Virus record (IMG/VR): IMGVR_UViG_3300043543_000738
Coordinates: 1-42,765 of that record
From: a virus
Strand: one strand, 5' to 3'
Length of the DNA stretch: 42,765 nt
Below are positions 8,622-18,584 of this stretch, piece after piece (the first letter of the stretch is position 1; each line of letters opens with the position of its first letter). A model generated the notes under the pieces. It made no database searches. It saw nothing but the letters and a program-made list of their open reading frames with translations, and was not told the DNA's origin. The translations under genes were made by a program, and so were the position numbers.

Positions 8622-11600
8622 GGATCAGGCGAGGCGACGGCCAGAATGTCGAATGCCAAATCGTCGCCCTCGTTGAGCACCGGAGTCGGCCAGATGGTTG
8701 GCCGGATGCGCTCGCCGGCGGCGTGGTCCTTGGTCACGATGGCGTCAAACGTTTGATTCTCCGGATCGACACTGATCACGCGCACGTACTCCTCGTTCGC
8801 GCCGCCGGGATCGAGGAAGACGAAGCCGCCGGCCACGAGGCCGAGCCGGTTCGCGCCATAGGAGGCCGTCTGCAAGGTCTGCGGATCGGGCCCGGCAGTC
8901 ACCGCCGAGATCAGCACCAGGCCGTAGTCGGCGTATGGAAGCCGGCGCGTGGCGGGAAGCCCCAAGCCCTCGTTGTTCACCAGAAAGTCGTAGGTGGTCT
9001 TGTAGGCGTCCGGCAACGCCTGCGCGATGCCCATGTACTCGAGCGGTTCCCATGTTGCGCCGTCGTCGCGGCTGATCTTGACGAGGAACGCCGACTGCCC
9101 GTCCGTCGTGCCCTGCTGAAGGTAGCCGTAGACGCAGCGGATCGATGCGGCATCCTGAACCTTCATCGGGATGACGACGTTCTCCTGGACGGTGAGCGGG
9201 CCCGGCACCTGAAAGGTATAGGCGCCGCCGTTGCAGGTGCGAAGGCCCGGCATGTAGGGCTCGTTGTGCCGCGAGAGGGGGAAGACGGTGAATGGCCCGT
9301 AGCCGAAATGATTGGCCACACCAGCCAGCGCCGCCACGATGCAGGCGCTCGGCAGCTTCGCCTCAATCCTCGCGGGCAGGTCCGGCGTGCGGAAGAATCC
9401 CTTGCGGACGCTGAAGGTGAACGTCTTCTGATCGAGCTTGTAGAAGCGGATGCCCGCGAGATGCGCGCAGCGCAGGGTGCCGAAGGTCGCCTGGCCCTCG
9501 GGTACGCCCGGGTAGGTGCGTCGCAGGTGAAACTCGCCGCTCGGCACGACGTCGCCGGGCGCGCCGGGGCCGGTGATCTGAGTGCATTCATAGGATCGCC
9601 GGCCAGGGTTCGCAGGGTCGGCCGACTCATCGTTGAAGACGACGAAGTCGCCCACCCGGAAGACTCGTTGCGTATCGGGATTGACCGTGCAAACAACGGT
9701 GACTGGGTCGGTTGTGGCATCGATGGCGGTGTCGAGGGACGCCCAGAGATCGGTGGTCAGTTCGTCCACGTAGTAGAGCGCCAGCGTGATCTCGTGCGCG
9801 CCGACGATGTTGGCGTTGCCCGAGGCATCGGGTGCAACCGTCATGTCGTCGATGGCAAACGTGCCGTAATCACCCAGGCGAGGAACACCGTTCAGCACGC
9901 CGGGGACACCCGTGTCGATGAGCACTTCCTCGGTGGGCGGCTCCGGCACGACGTCGGCGGGCTTCGGGCCGGCGACCAGGTCGTACATCGAGTCCGTAGT
10001 CGTGCGGCCCTGGATGTCAATCGAGTAATCGCGGTTGAGCCGCCACCCGGTCACACGGAACTCGCCCTGCCCGCCGGGCATGTCGGGATGGGTCATCGAG
10101 CACACCATGCCGGGTTCCGTGTTGAGCGCAAGCACGGTCGTGCGGAAACTCATCTGGCGCGCCCTTTTCCATTCATCCAACGTGATGCCGCCCAATTCCT
10201 CGCGCAGCCGCACGGTGATGATGCGCGCCGCTTGCGACTTCGACGCCGTGCCGGAGAGATTCACCGTCGATTTCAGGAACAGCGGACCCGCGCCGCCCGC
10301 AATCAGCGTGGCGTAGTCGATGTCGTAGAGCGAGATCGAGTTGGCGACAAAGTCGAAATCCTCGTCCGCGAAATTGGCGGTTAGGTGGTTGAACGAGGGC
10401 TTGAGCGGCGCCAGTTGCAGACTGCGAAACAGGATGTTGCCTTCGGTAAAGGCCTCGACGGCCGAGGAGTTCACGCGGACGCCGAGCTTGAGCTTGCCGT
10501 TCGAGAACGTGTAGTAGCCCAGGCAATTGATGAGGACTTCCTGGAGCCAGTCGCGCAACGGCTTCTCTTCCTGGAGCACGCCGCGGAACTTGAACTGCGT
10601 CTCTGTGCCGGTGCCAACCAACTTTGAAACCTGCTCGTCGCAGATCGCCGCCGCTGCGATGGCCGCATCGACATCAAACAGCGTCTCTGCGAATTCGAGT
10701 TGCTCTGTGGTGGCGCCCGCGCCCAGACGCAGGCCTCGCGCGCGCAGCAGCATGTTGACCGCGATCCAAATGGGGTTGGTCAGCGGAGGCCCGTGGACAC
10801 GCACGCCGGGCGAAGTCCACACCCAGCCGCCGAGACCTTGGGCGACGACCGCCTCCATGGCGTGCTCGCTCAGGCGCGAAAGCTGCAAGCCTTTGGCGTC
10901 GGAGCGCCGGATCATGAGGAACGCCGTGCCGGCCGCGCGCTCCGGTCCAGCGTCGGTGTCCATGCCGAAGGTGATTGGGTTCGGATCAGCGCCCAGACTG
11001 GTCATCAGTCCGAGCGAGCCCGGATAGCCGTGATGGTACTGCCCGTCGAGCTTATGGCCCGCACCAAATGCGCCCAGGGGACCTTCGCCGACGATACCCA
11101 CCGCGGCGTAGAAGTCGCTCTCGTCGCGGCCCGAAGCGATCTTGCAGTTCACGGGCATCGCCGAATCGGTGTAGATCTCGGGCAGGACCTGATCGTAGAT
11201 CGAGTCGGCGACCAGTGAGACGGAGGTGAGCGTCGAGCGGCCGAAGCCCCAGACGCCGGTCGAGTTGTCCTTGATGCGCACGCCCTGCGGCTTGGCCATG
11301 ATGCCCCCGTAGTATTCGTTCATGCCGTGGGCGCGGCAGCCGTTGGGCGTGTCGAAGCCCTTGTCGCAGCGCGTGGGATCGGCATCGGGAAAGTTGATCA
11401 GATCGAGCGCGCCTTGCGAAGCGAACGGGCAGGCCGTGGAATTGAACGGCTTCCAGCAGGTGCGGGAGATCTTGCGCCTGGGATAGGGCAGGTTCAGTTC
11501 GTAGAGGCCGTCGGCGGCGGTGACGCGGAACTCGGGGCCCGCATCGCAGGTCCAGTTGACGATGTTTCCCTTCCAGAGGTCGAGCTTGATGCCGGTCCCG

Positions 11601-12340
11601 ACGTGGAAGAGGCTGAAGGCGATCTCGGCCCGGAAGAGGTCGACGTCGTTCGAGAGGTCACGCATCACGCGGTCGGCGTTGCCGAAGGTGAACTGAGCCT
11701 CGTCTGACTCATTGCCAATGGACTGCGAGATGCCCTCGAATTCGACGAGGCGCGCCTGGTAAAGCTGGCCGCCGATCGTGCAGCGCCGGTCGGAGACATA
11801 GATCGCCGGGTAGCCTTGCTGGAGAGGCTGGATGCGAATGAGCGGGATGATCTCTTGGACCTGCGAGAGCAGTGCGGTCTGTAGGGCGGCAGGCGGGAAG
11901 CGGTTGACGGTCTGGTTCAGCGGATACGACGGGCTGGTCTGGGGAATCTCGATGAGCGTGACGCCGAGCGAGCACGCCCAGTCGGCGACCATCTCCCAGG
12001 AGAGCGGCTCGTTGGCGAAACGGCAGATGACCGGCGCAGTCCCGAGACCGTCGTCGTTGGGAGCGTTGTAAGTGAAAGCACCGTACGGCCCGTACTTCGA
12101 CTCCCAGAAATTGCGCAGGGCGATGCGATCTGCGTCGCGCAGCCAATGCTTGCGGATGGTGAAGCGCCGTGCGCCGGCACCGAGGAGGAAGCGTTGCTCC
12201 ATTTTTGAATTGCCGCTGCCGAACTGATGCACCACGACTTCATGGTCGCGGCGCACCTCGAGCGGGTAGTCCGGCGTGAGCGGAAACACGCCCGACGGCG
12301 CGATCTCGGGCACTGGAATGTTGCCGAGGTAATCAGGCAC
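8588..12340 (-). CDS. Phage tail hub / host-specificity protein (DUF2163- and gpJ-like)
   Basis: 1250 residues. The N-terminal 150 or so residues resemble a small minor tail module (WESKYGPYGAFTYNAPNDDG). Residues about 170-340 resemble the DUF2163/gpL class, with a Cys cluster (CWKPFNSTACPF, then RCDKGFDTPNGC) that in lambda gpL and gene transfer agent relatives holds a metal or Fe-S centre. The rest resembles the gpJ-like central hub and tip. Separate genes in other phages therefore look fused here. It starts with GTG at 12340; a GAGG lies about 14 bases upstream. It follows the beta-helix protein gene closely and ends in the hairpin at 8579-8621. Hub assignment is firm; domain limits are approximate. 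Confidence 0.85.
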   Translation of the reverse strand: MPDYLGNIPVPEIAPSGVFPLTPDYPLEVRRDHEVVVHQFGSGNSKMEQRFLLGAGARRFTIRKHWLRDADRIALRNFWESKYGPYGAFTYNAPNDDGLGTAPVICRFANEPLSWEMVADWACSLGVTLIEIPQTSPSYPLNQTVNRFPPAALQTALLSQVQEIIPLIRIQPLQQGYPAIYVSDRRCTIGGQLYQARLVEFEGISQSIGNESDEAQFTFGNADRVMRDLSNDVDLFRAEIAFSLFHVGTGIKLDLWKGNIVNWTCDAGPEFRVTAADGLYELNLPYPRRKISRTCWKPFNSTACPFASQGALDLINFPDADPTRCDKGFDTPNGCRAHGMNEYYGGIMAKPQGVRIKDNSTGVWGFGRSTLTSVSLVADSIYDQVLPEIYTDSAMPVNCKIASGRDESDFYAAVGIVGEGPLGAFGAGHKLDGQYHHGYPGSLGLMTSLGADPNPITFGMDTDAGPERAAGTAFLMIRRSDAKGLQLSRLSEHAMEAVVAQGLGGWVWTSPGVRVHGPPLTNPIWIAVNMLLRARGLRLGAGATTEQLEFAETLFDVDAAIAAAAICDEQVSKLVGTGTETQFKFRGVLQEEKPLRDWLQEVLINCLGYYTFSNGKLKLGVRVNSSAVEAFTEGNILFRSLQLAPLKPSFNHLTANFADEDFDFVANSISLYDIDYATLIAGGAGPLFLKSTVNLSGTASKSQAARIITVRLREELGGITLDEWKRARQMSFRTTVLALNTEPGMVCSMTHPDMPGGQGEFRVTGWRLNRDYSIDIQGRTTTDSMYDLVAGPKPADVVPEPPTEEVLIDTGVPGVLNGVPRLGDYGTFAIDDMTVAPDASGNANIVGAHEITLALYYVDELTTDLWASLDTAIDATTDPVTVVCTVNPDTQRVFRVGDFVVFNDESADPANPGRRSYECTQITGPGAPGDVVPSGEFHLRRTYPGVPEGQATFGTLRCAHLAGIRFYKLDQKTFTFSVRKGFFRTPDLPARIEAKLPSACIVAALAGVANHFGYGPFTVFPLSRHNEPYMPGLRTCNGGAYTFQVPGPLTVQENVVIPMKVQDAASIRCVYGYLQQGTTDGQSAFLVKISRDDGATWEPLEYMGIAQALPDAYKTTYDFLVNNEGLGLPATRRLPYADYGLVLISAVTAGPDPQTLQTASYGANRLGLVAGGFVFLDPGGANEEYVRVISVDPENQTFDAIVTKDHAAGERIRPTIWPTPVLNEGDDLAFDILAVASPDPGSDITVVIQT

Positions 12341-12356
12341 TTGTGTTCTTACGTCC

Positions 12357-14531
12357 TCAGTAGTAGACGGTCGTGGGCCACACGACCGTCATGCCGGGGA
12401 TAACGATACTTCCGCTGTACGTGTCCTCGGCGTCGCTTCCGAGCCTCCTCACCCGCCAGATCATGTGTTGCTGACAGGCGGGTGGCAGGGAAGAGATCCA
12501 CACCGCGCCGTACTGCCACTTCCCAGCGGTGCCGGGGTTCAGAAGCCCGGTTCCCGTCCCAAGGACCGTGAACGTGGGCGTGGCCACCACGTTTCCGCTC
12601 TGGGAGCAGTAGTAGGCCACCTCGAACTTGACGTACCGCGACGACGAGGGGGCCGTCGCCGACCAGAACGGAAGGTTCACCGTGAAACCCGTGCTGTGCA
12701 CCGCGCCCATCGGAGGAGGCAGGTTAAAGTACAGCGTCGTCGTGGTCGCGTCCGGGAACTCATACCCGCCGATCGCGAACGGCGCCGTCCCGGCGCACAC
12801 CATCGCCGGCGTCTCGGTCGAGCTCACCGTGGCGAGAGTGTGCGGGGTCCCTGATGAATCGCACGCGACGAAACTGCCGCCGGTCTGTAGCTGGCTGTTC
12901 AGTTGGTTGATTTGCTGGACGCCGTAGTTCGAGTGGATGAAAGAGCCGGACAACGTGACGCCGGATGTCAAGATGGCCTGGCCCATCCACATGATCGTCG
13001 GCTTGAAACCGTTGCCCACAGCGTAGAGGTACGGGTTCGTCACGGTCCCGCGAAGCTCGATCGCCGAATAGGCGATGGAATCGTTCCACACGGTGCCCCA
13101 GAAGACGTTGTTCGTCACGATGAGAGACGTGGAGTTGTTCCCGAGCACATGCCGAAGATCGGCGTACCACTCACCCGGGTCGCTTTGGTAGTTGCCGGCG
13201 AACCTGTTCCCGCGCACCACGCAGGTCTCGCACGCGTTCAGGCGAACGAGAGCGTTCCGCCCGTAAGCGTCCGGGTCGAAGTCGGCCGTCGGCACGACGA
13301 GCAGCGGGTCTCTGTAGTCGTAGTCGTTATCTTCGATGAACACCAGGGAGGCCGTCTCGACCCGGGTCGAGTTGATCCGCGCCGGAGTGTCGAACCTGTT
13401 CCTCGTGACCACGTTCCAGCTCGACTGCGCCGCGGTCGCACCCCCGACGAGCACCGAGCCCGACACAGACCCCGAGAAGTCGCATTCCTCAACCAGGCCG
13501 TGCAAGGTGTTGTAGAGATAAACCGAATAATCGCCGGAGGCCGTGGCGGTCCGATTCGCTTTGTTCCCGTCGACGCTCACGCCCACGATCCCGCATCCTG
13601 TGCACTCCATGAACTTGACGACGTGCCCCGAGTACGAGTTTGCCGCCCTGATCCTCGAACCCTTCTTGTCGGCCATGATGTACACGCTCTTGGCGTTCAC
13701 GAGAACCTGGTTCGAGACGACATACTCGGCAGCGGCGAGCTTCACCACGCCGCCCCCGGAAGGCAGGGCGGCGACGGCGTTGTTGATGCAGGTTTCGTCG
13801 AACGTTCCCGCCGCGGCGCAATAGTCGTCCGCGTACATGTAAGGTCCGAACCTGAGCTTAGCTTCGAAGATCTCGGCCGTTGAGTTATACACAAGGGTCG
13901 AGGCGTTCTGGGCGCCTACGCTCGTAATCTGGCCAATGTCATGCGAATGCGACGACGGCGCTTTCCCCGCCAACGCGTCCATCAACCCGGCCACGTCCGC
14001 AATTGCGTAGTCTCCGGCCTGTGCCGTGACTGCGCCGGTTCGTCCGAAGACGCTGGCCACCTGGCCCGCCGCGCCGGGCTGCCAGCGATTGACGGCCGCG
14101 TTCCACAAGAGCGTCTGGCCATCGGCCGCGCCACCGCCGAGGATCTGGGATGGCTGGATCGAGAGCGAAGGCGTGGGAGTAGTCAGGACGCGCACCTGGC
14201 TCACCTTGAGCGGCGTGGCGCTCGTCGGCACCACCCAACGCTCGGACCACGCAAGGCCGGAGGTGGACCGGTACGCGACGTGGTAGCTCGTTCCGGCGGG
14301 CGTCGCCGTATCGTTGGGTTCCAGATCGAAGGCGATCACGCCGTTGGTGATCGTGAAGGACTGCACCGTCCGCTGGACGGTCCTTCCGTCGGCGGTTGTC
14401 ATGTCGGGACCGGTGATCGTGATGCGTCCGCTGAACAGACCCCCGTTGATGCTCGTATAGCTGGTATCGCGGATCTCGGTCGCTCCGAAAACGTTGAGCG
14501 CAAGCAGGAAGAGTGCGAAGAGCGGCCTCAT
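12357..14531 (-). CDS. Beta-helix (pectate-lyase-fold) tail fibre protein with a signal-peptide-like N terminus
   Basis: 724 residues from the ATG at 14531, chosen because CCTGGAGGTAGC is a good ribosome site and the ATG overlaps the previous stop as ATGA. The first 16 residues, MRPLFALFLLALNVFG, look like a Sec signal peptide with cleavage after A17, which is odd for a virion protein. A GRTGAVTAQAGDY segment followed by SSHSHDIGQIT is typical of phage fibre proteins. Residues about 240-560 form repeating short strands with N-rich turns (VEECDFSGSVSG, VTRNRFDTP, IEDNDYDY, VRGNRFAGN), the pattern of a right-handed parallel beta-helix. Such proteins often bind or cleave polysaccharide. Cys residues are unusually frequent. 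Enzymatic activity is not shown. Confidence 0.75.
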   Translation of the reverse strand: MRPLFALFLLALNVFGATEIRDTSYTSINGGLFSGRITITGPDMTTADGRTVQRTVQSFTITNGVIAFDLEPNDTATPAGTSYHVAYRSTSGLAWSERWVVPTSATPLKVSQVRVLTTPTPSLSIQPSQILGGGAADGQTLLWNAAVNRWQPGAAGQVASVFGRTGAVTAQAGDYAIADVAGLMDALAGKAPSSHSHDIGQITSVGAQNASTLVYNSTAEIFEAKLRFGPYMYADDYCAAAGTFDETCINNAVAALPSGGGVVKLAAAEYVVSNQVLVNAKSVYIMADKKGSRIRAANSYSGHVVKFMECTGCGIVGVSVDGNKANRTATASGDYSVYLYNTLHGLVEECDFSGSVSGSVLVGGATAAQSSWNVVTRNRFDTPARINSTRVETASLVFIEDNDYDYRDPLLVVPTADFDPDAYGRNALVRLNACETCVVRGNRFAGNYQSDPGEWYADLRHVLGNNSTSLIVTNNVFWGTVWNDSIAYSAIELRGTVTNPYLYAVGNGFKPTIMWMGQAILTSGVTLSGSFIHSNYGVQQINQLNSQLQTGGSFVACDSSGTPHTLATVSSTETPAMVCAGTAPFAIGGYEFPDATTTTLYFNLPPPMGAVHSTGFTVNLPFWSATAPSSSRYVKFEVAYYCSQSGNVVATPTFTVLGTGTGLLNPGTAGKWQYGAVWISSLPPACQQHMIWRVRRLGSDAEDTYSGSIVIPGMTVVWPTTVYY

Positions 14532-14932
14532 GCTACCTCCAGGAGTTCGATTCCGACGTCCGCGCGGCTGAGGTCGACCGACTGGCTCCACTCGCCGGCG
14601 AACCGGACGGTGTACCGGCCCACGACAGCTTGGCCAGTGGGATCATGCGAGAACTTCGGGCTGGTTTCATACGGGTCGTAGAAGTGGAACGGCTCGGTCG
14701 GGCCCTTGCGGGCGTCGTAGAAATCGCGGAGGGCCGCGAGTTGCGCCGGAGTCAGCCGCTTCGCCAGTCGCCAGCGCTTGCGGCTGTTGGTCGCCTGGAC
14801 GGACCGCTGCGACTCGCCGTTGCGGTACTCGTTGTCGAGCGCGGGGTACTCACGCTCGTGGACGAAGGCGCGCGACAGGCTCGCCGGCAGCACTGTGAGC
14901 GGCGCCGCGTTCTGAACCGAGCCGGGCATCAC
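14528..14932 (-). CDS. Phage minor tail protein (DUF2460-like)
   Basis: 134 residues. The centre reads ALRDFYDARKGPTEPFHFYDPYE, followed by YTVRFAGEW, a pattern shared by phage proteins that join the tail tube end to the hub. The start is either GTG at 14932 or the ATG three bases later; both overlap the preceding stop, so translation is coupled. The 3' end overlaps the beta-helix gene by ATGA. It sits between the lysozyme-like gene and the fibre and hub genes, consistent with a tail-tip component. Confidence 0.7.
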   Translation of the reverse strand: MMPGSVQNAAPLTVLPASLSRAFVHEREYPALDNEYRNGESQRSVQATNSRKRWRLAKRLTPAQLAALRDFYDARKGPTEPFHFYDPYETSPKFSHDPTGQAVVGRYTVRFAGEWSQSVDLSRADVGIELLEVA

Positions 14933-15375
14933 GCCGTCACCAGGTCGAGGAGTCTCTGGTCGGGGCTCGCGCCGATCTTGCGCGCGACGAAACGCGCGTA
15001 GTTCGCCGGATGATTGTCGTCCGCCGAAGGCGCGTACACCCGTAACATCTCCTCCGCGGTAGGCGGCTTGCCCTGCGTGTACTTCCCGTCGAGGTACTGC
15101 CCGACCAGCACGCGCAAGATGCGCCAGCCTTCCTCGATCGCACGACGGCTCATCTCCTCACGCGATGCGCCGGGAAACCGTTCGGAGGCCCACGCGACGA
15201 AGTCCACATAACCGCGATGGGTGGGATACGGCCGGCCGCGCGCGTCGCGCCACTGCCGGATGTTGCCCGGATTCGCGTTCCGCTGGGCAAGAGTTGCCTG
15301 CGCGGCGGTGGCGTAGAAACCCTCCATCTCCGCGATCGCCCGCGCGATCTTTTCAATGAGTTCTGCTCGCGTCAT
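14929..15375 (-). CDS. Tail-associated lysozyme-like protein
   Basis: 148 residues. IARAIAEMEGF near the start and NANPGNIRQW around residues 33-42 resemble the lytic transglycosylase/lysozyme-like proteins found after the tape measure gene in many siphoviruses, where a peptidoglycan hydrolase helps DNA entry. E17 could be the catalytic acid. Lambda and gene transfer agents carry NlpC/P60 peptidases at the equivalent place, so the position supports a cell-wall enzyme. ATGA overlap with the tape measure stop. No other endolysin was recognised in the window. Confidence 0.55.
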   Translation of the reverse strand: MTRAELIEKIARAIAEMEGFYATAAQATLAQRNANPGNIRQWRDARGRPYPTHRGYVDFVAWASERFPGASREEMSRRAIEEGWRILRVLVGQYLDGKYTQGKPPTAEEMLRVYAPSADDNHPANYARFVARKIGASPDQRLLDLVTA

Positions 15376-18300
15376 GACAGGATCAATCCTGGACTCAATT
15401 GCAGTCCGGTCATCTCCCGGCGACCGGCGCTGGCCTTGGTTGCCGTCATCGCCGCCGATTGCACCGCGCGCGGATTCTCAACCACCACGCGGACCGTTTC
15501 CTTCTCGAAGAACTCCTTGGCTCCAGGCACAGTGATGTTGATCACCGTGGGCCCAGCGGCGGACGAAGGCGCGCCGTTCCCGATTCGGTCCAGCGTCAGG
15601 CCGCCGGAACTCGACTGGAACAGGCTGCCGCCTTGTTGTAGGAGTGATACCGGACGCACGGTGGCCGCGAGCCCAGAAGTACTCTGGCCCGTCGACAGCA
15701 TGTATAGTTCGACCAGATCGCGGATCTGTTGGCTGCGGATGGCCATGTCGAGGTTGCCGCCAAAGCCTTGCTTGGCGATGTCGACGACCTGCCTCAGCAC
15801 GCTCTTGTCGCGAATGTCGACGCCGTAGGTGGCCTTGATCTTCTCGCGAGCCTTCTCCTCGGCTCCTTTCACAAACAGCCGCACCAACCCGGCGACCGCT
15901 CCGATTCCAGCGCCGATCGCCGCGCCGAGTGGACCGCCATACTTGAAGCCAATCATCGCCCCGCCGGCGGTGGTCATCGCGAGGCCGGAGATGCCGCCGC
16001 GTTGGACGCCCAGCAGCGCAAGCGTCGCGCCACCGAGCAGCGCGGCATTCGACCGGCCAAGAGCCGACAGCTTCTGACCCATGGTGGCGGCTTCCCAGGT
16101 CACGGCCTTGCCAGGCGCGTACTGGACGCCGCCGCCAAAGCCGAGAAAGTCTTTCCACCCGCCAACGAGCCCACTCCATCCGCCGCCTCTATTCGAAGGG
16201 ATGAATGGAGGAGTGCCCCACCCTCCGGCCGCGCCGCCCGGAATGGGACCACCGCCAGTGGCTCCTCCGAAGACCGGCGCTGCGCCGATGCCGAGCAGTC
16301 CGCCGAGCCTGCCGAGCGTGCCCCCACCGGAGGCACCTCCGCCAGCCAGTGAGACTCGCTGTCCAGTAAAGAGCTGCATCAGCATCGCGGCGACGCGCGA
16401 GGTGACCACGTCCTTGATGGCGGTCAGCAGAGCCGTTTTCAGCGAGTTTCCGATGGCCGACCAGATGGACTGCGACTTGGTGAGCAGCGCGTCGAAGACA
16501 CCCTCGGAATGGCGCTTGAACGACTCGAAGATCTGCTGGTTGTGGTCGCGGATCAACTGGGCCTGGCGGATTGCCGCCGTCTCGCGCGCGCCCTGGATCG
16601 CGGCGTCCGTGGCCTCCTGCTGGAACCGCCGGATGTCATCCCGCTGCGCGGTGAGCTCGGCGATCCGCGCCTGGATCTCGTCGGCCCGGTAGCCGAGCCG
16701 CTTGAGCTGCGCCTCTTCCTCGATCACCATCCGCGAGGTTTCTAGATCAAACAGCCTCATGCGAATCTCGTGGACCCGCGCGAGGTGCTCGATCTCAATC
16801 GCCGCCTTGCGCTGCTCGACCGCCACCTTCTGCTCAACCGTCTGTGCATTCGTAGCGTCGAGCGCCCGCAATTGGGCCTCGCGCGCAATCCCGGCCCGCG
16901 CCTCCTCAATGCCAAGCATCTGCTCCAGGTGATCCAGGTTCCGCTTGGAGATCTCCTCGTTATAGGCCAGCCGCTGACTGAACAGATGCGACTCGATCTC
17001 GAGCCGCCTCCGTGCGGCTTCTTCCTCCGCCGCCAGATACTCGGCGAGATTCTTGCGGTTCGTCTCCTGGACCTCCTCTTGCCAGTTCGCGAGTCGCACG
17101 CGCAGTTCGCCGATGACGTTCTCCCACGCATTGCGGGTGAGAGCGATCCGCTGCTCGTTGCCCCGCTCGTCCACGAAGGTAGTCCACTTACGGATCTGTT
17201 CCTGGGCCTCGGCCATGTCCCGCGCGAATCCCACGAGGCCGCGCCGGCGCGCTTCCTCGAGCGCGCGTGCGCTCTCGCGCTCCACCTCCAATTGGCGCTT
17301 CCGGATCTCGGCAGCCCGTTTCAATGCTTCGAGGTCCGGCTCCGGTGACGTCTTGATGCGGAGTTTGGGGCCCTCGTAGGTGGGCGGCTCCCACTCGCCG
17401 GGCAGCCAGCGCTTTTCGCCCAGCAAGACTCGGATCTGGTCGTCGGTCATACCCTGCTTACGAAGGGCATCGACATTTGTCCGCCCGGACAGCAGATCCT
17501 CGCGTAGCGCCTTGCGCTGCATCTCGTCGAAACGGGCCTGAAGCTGATCCTGGGTATCCTTCCACTGCGAGTAGATGGCAAAGCCCGCCCCGACAACGCC
17601 CACCGCGAGCAGCGCGTATGGGTTGATGCTCGCGAGTTGGAGCGCGGCGATCGATTTCGCCAGCGCCATGATCTTCTCGGCCAAGGCATAGGTCGCGAGG
17701 ATGCCCGACACCCACAGCGCCACTTTGCCGAAATCTTCAAGCAGGTCGGTGTTCTCGCGGAGCCAGCCGACCAGGCCGCGCAAATTACCGATCAGCGCCT
17801 TGAAGTCATCCTGGAACTTGGCGCCGATGTCTTCGCGGAGGTTGTTGAACTCGCGCCGCAGCGCGCCCAGTTGCCCCTCGACCGTCTGCGCGGCGGCCGC
17901 GTGTGCGCCCTGGATCTTCGCGCCTTCGCGGATCACCGCGTTGTAGCGGAGCTGCTTCTCCTCGACCTCGGTCAGGGCGCGCCCTAGTTGAAGCTGGGCG
18001 ATTTGCGCTTCCTTCTGGAAGTCGACGAACAGCCCCAGGGTGCGCAGCCCGCGCGAGGCGCCCGACTCGATGGCCATCACGATGGACTCGAGGGCCTCAC
18101 CGGCGGTGATGTTCTGGACCGCCGCAGCGTCCTTGGCGAGCTTGGCCAACCCCTGCGCCTTCGACAGTTCCAGATCGGCCACGATCAGCCGCTGCACGGC
18201 GTGGGCGGCTTCGGTGTACTCGAAGCCGATCTCTTCGATGGCGGCGACTTGCCTGGCCGCAGCTGCCGCTCCCACGCCGTGCGCGTTGGCCAGCGCCTTG

Positions 18301-18584
18301 AGCGAGGCCTCGGCTTTGGCATTCTCGGCGGCCATCATGACCGAGCCGAGGGTGAACTCCTTGGCCCAGGTGAGCGCGCTCTTGATGGCGTCGGACAGCA
18401 GGTTCCCTGCGGTGGCGCCCTTCACCATGGCGGCGGTCATGCCGTCGATTCCCTGCGCCGCGCCTCGGGCTGTCTTCACGGCAGAGGCCTCCATGCTGGA
18501 CAAGCTCGCGTTGACGCTCTTGATGGACGCATTGGCCCTGTTGGTGTCGACTTCAACGACGAGTTCGAGCCTGTTATCGGCCAT
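15372..18584 (-). CDS. Tail length tape measure protein
   Basis: 1070 residues, the typical size and place for a tape measure: directly after the tail assembly chaperone. The first 280 residues are alanine-rich helices. Residues about 287-340 are hydrophobic (ILATYALAEKIMALAKSIAALQLA, then YALLAVGVVGAGFAIY), like the membrane-inserting segment of other tape measures. Long charged coiled-coil helices follow (roughly 400-700). A glycine-rich stretch and a second hydrophobic region (GGAMIGFKYGGPLGAAIGAGIGA) lie near residues 850-920. The ATG at 18584 overlaps the end of the frameshifted chaperone frame by 11 bases and lacks a strong ribosome site, so coupling is likely. Confidence 0.92.
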   Translation of the reverse strand: MADNRLELVVEVDTNRANASIKSVNASLSSMEASAVKTARGAAQGIDGMTAAMVKGATAGNLLSDAIKSALTWAKEFTLGSVMMAAENAKAEASLKALANAHGVGAAAAARQVAAIEEIGFEYTEAAHAVQRLIVADLELSKAQGLAKLAKDAAAVQNITAGEALESIVMAIESGASRGLRTLGLFVDFQKEAQIAQLQLGRALTEVEEKQLRYNAVIREGAKIQGAHAAAAQTVEGQLGALRREFNNLREDIGAKFQDDFKALIGNLRGLVGWLRENTDLLEDFGKVALWVSGILATYALAEKIMALAKSIAALQLASINPYALLAVGVVGAGFAIYSQWKDTQDQLQARFDEMQRKALREDLLSGRTNVDALRKQGMTDDQIRVLLGEKRWLPGEWEPPTYEGPKLRIKTSPEPDLEALKRAAEIRKRQLEVERESARALEEARRRGLVGFARDMAEAQEQIRKWTTFVDERGNEQRIALTRNAWENVIGELRVRLANWQEEVQETNRKNLAEYLAAEEEAARRRLEIESHLFSQRLAYNEEISKRNLDHLEQMLGIEEARAGIAREAQLRALDATNAQTVEQKVAVEQRKAAIEIEHLARVHEIRMRLFDLETSRMVIEEEAQLKRLGYRADEIQARIAELTAQRDDIRRFQQEATDAAIQGARETAAIRQAQLIRDHNQQIFESFKRHSEGVFDALLTKSQSIWSAIGNSLKTALLTAIKDVVTSRVAAMLMQLFTGQRVSLAGGGASGGGTLGRLGGLLGIGAAPVFGGATGGGPIPGGAAGGWGTPPFIPSNRGGGWSGLVGGWKDFLGFGGGVQYAPGKAVTWEAATMGQKLSALGRSNAALLGGATLALLGVQRGGISGLAMTTAGGAMIGFKYGGPLGAAIGAGIGAVAGLVRLFVKGAEEKAREKIKATYGVDIRDKSVLRQVVDIAKQGFGGNLDMAIRSQQIRDLVELYMLSTGQSTSGLAATVRPVSLLQQGGSLFQSSSGGLTLDRIGNGAPSSAAGPTVINITVPGAKEFFEKETVRVVVENPRAVQSAAMTATKASAGRREMTGLQLSPGLILS

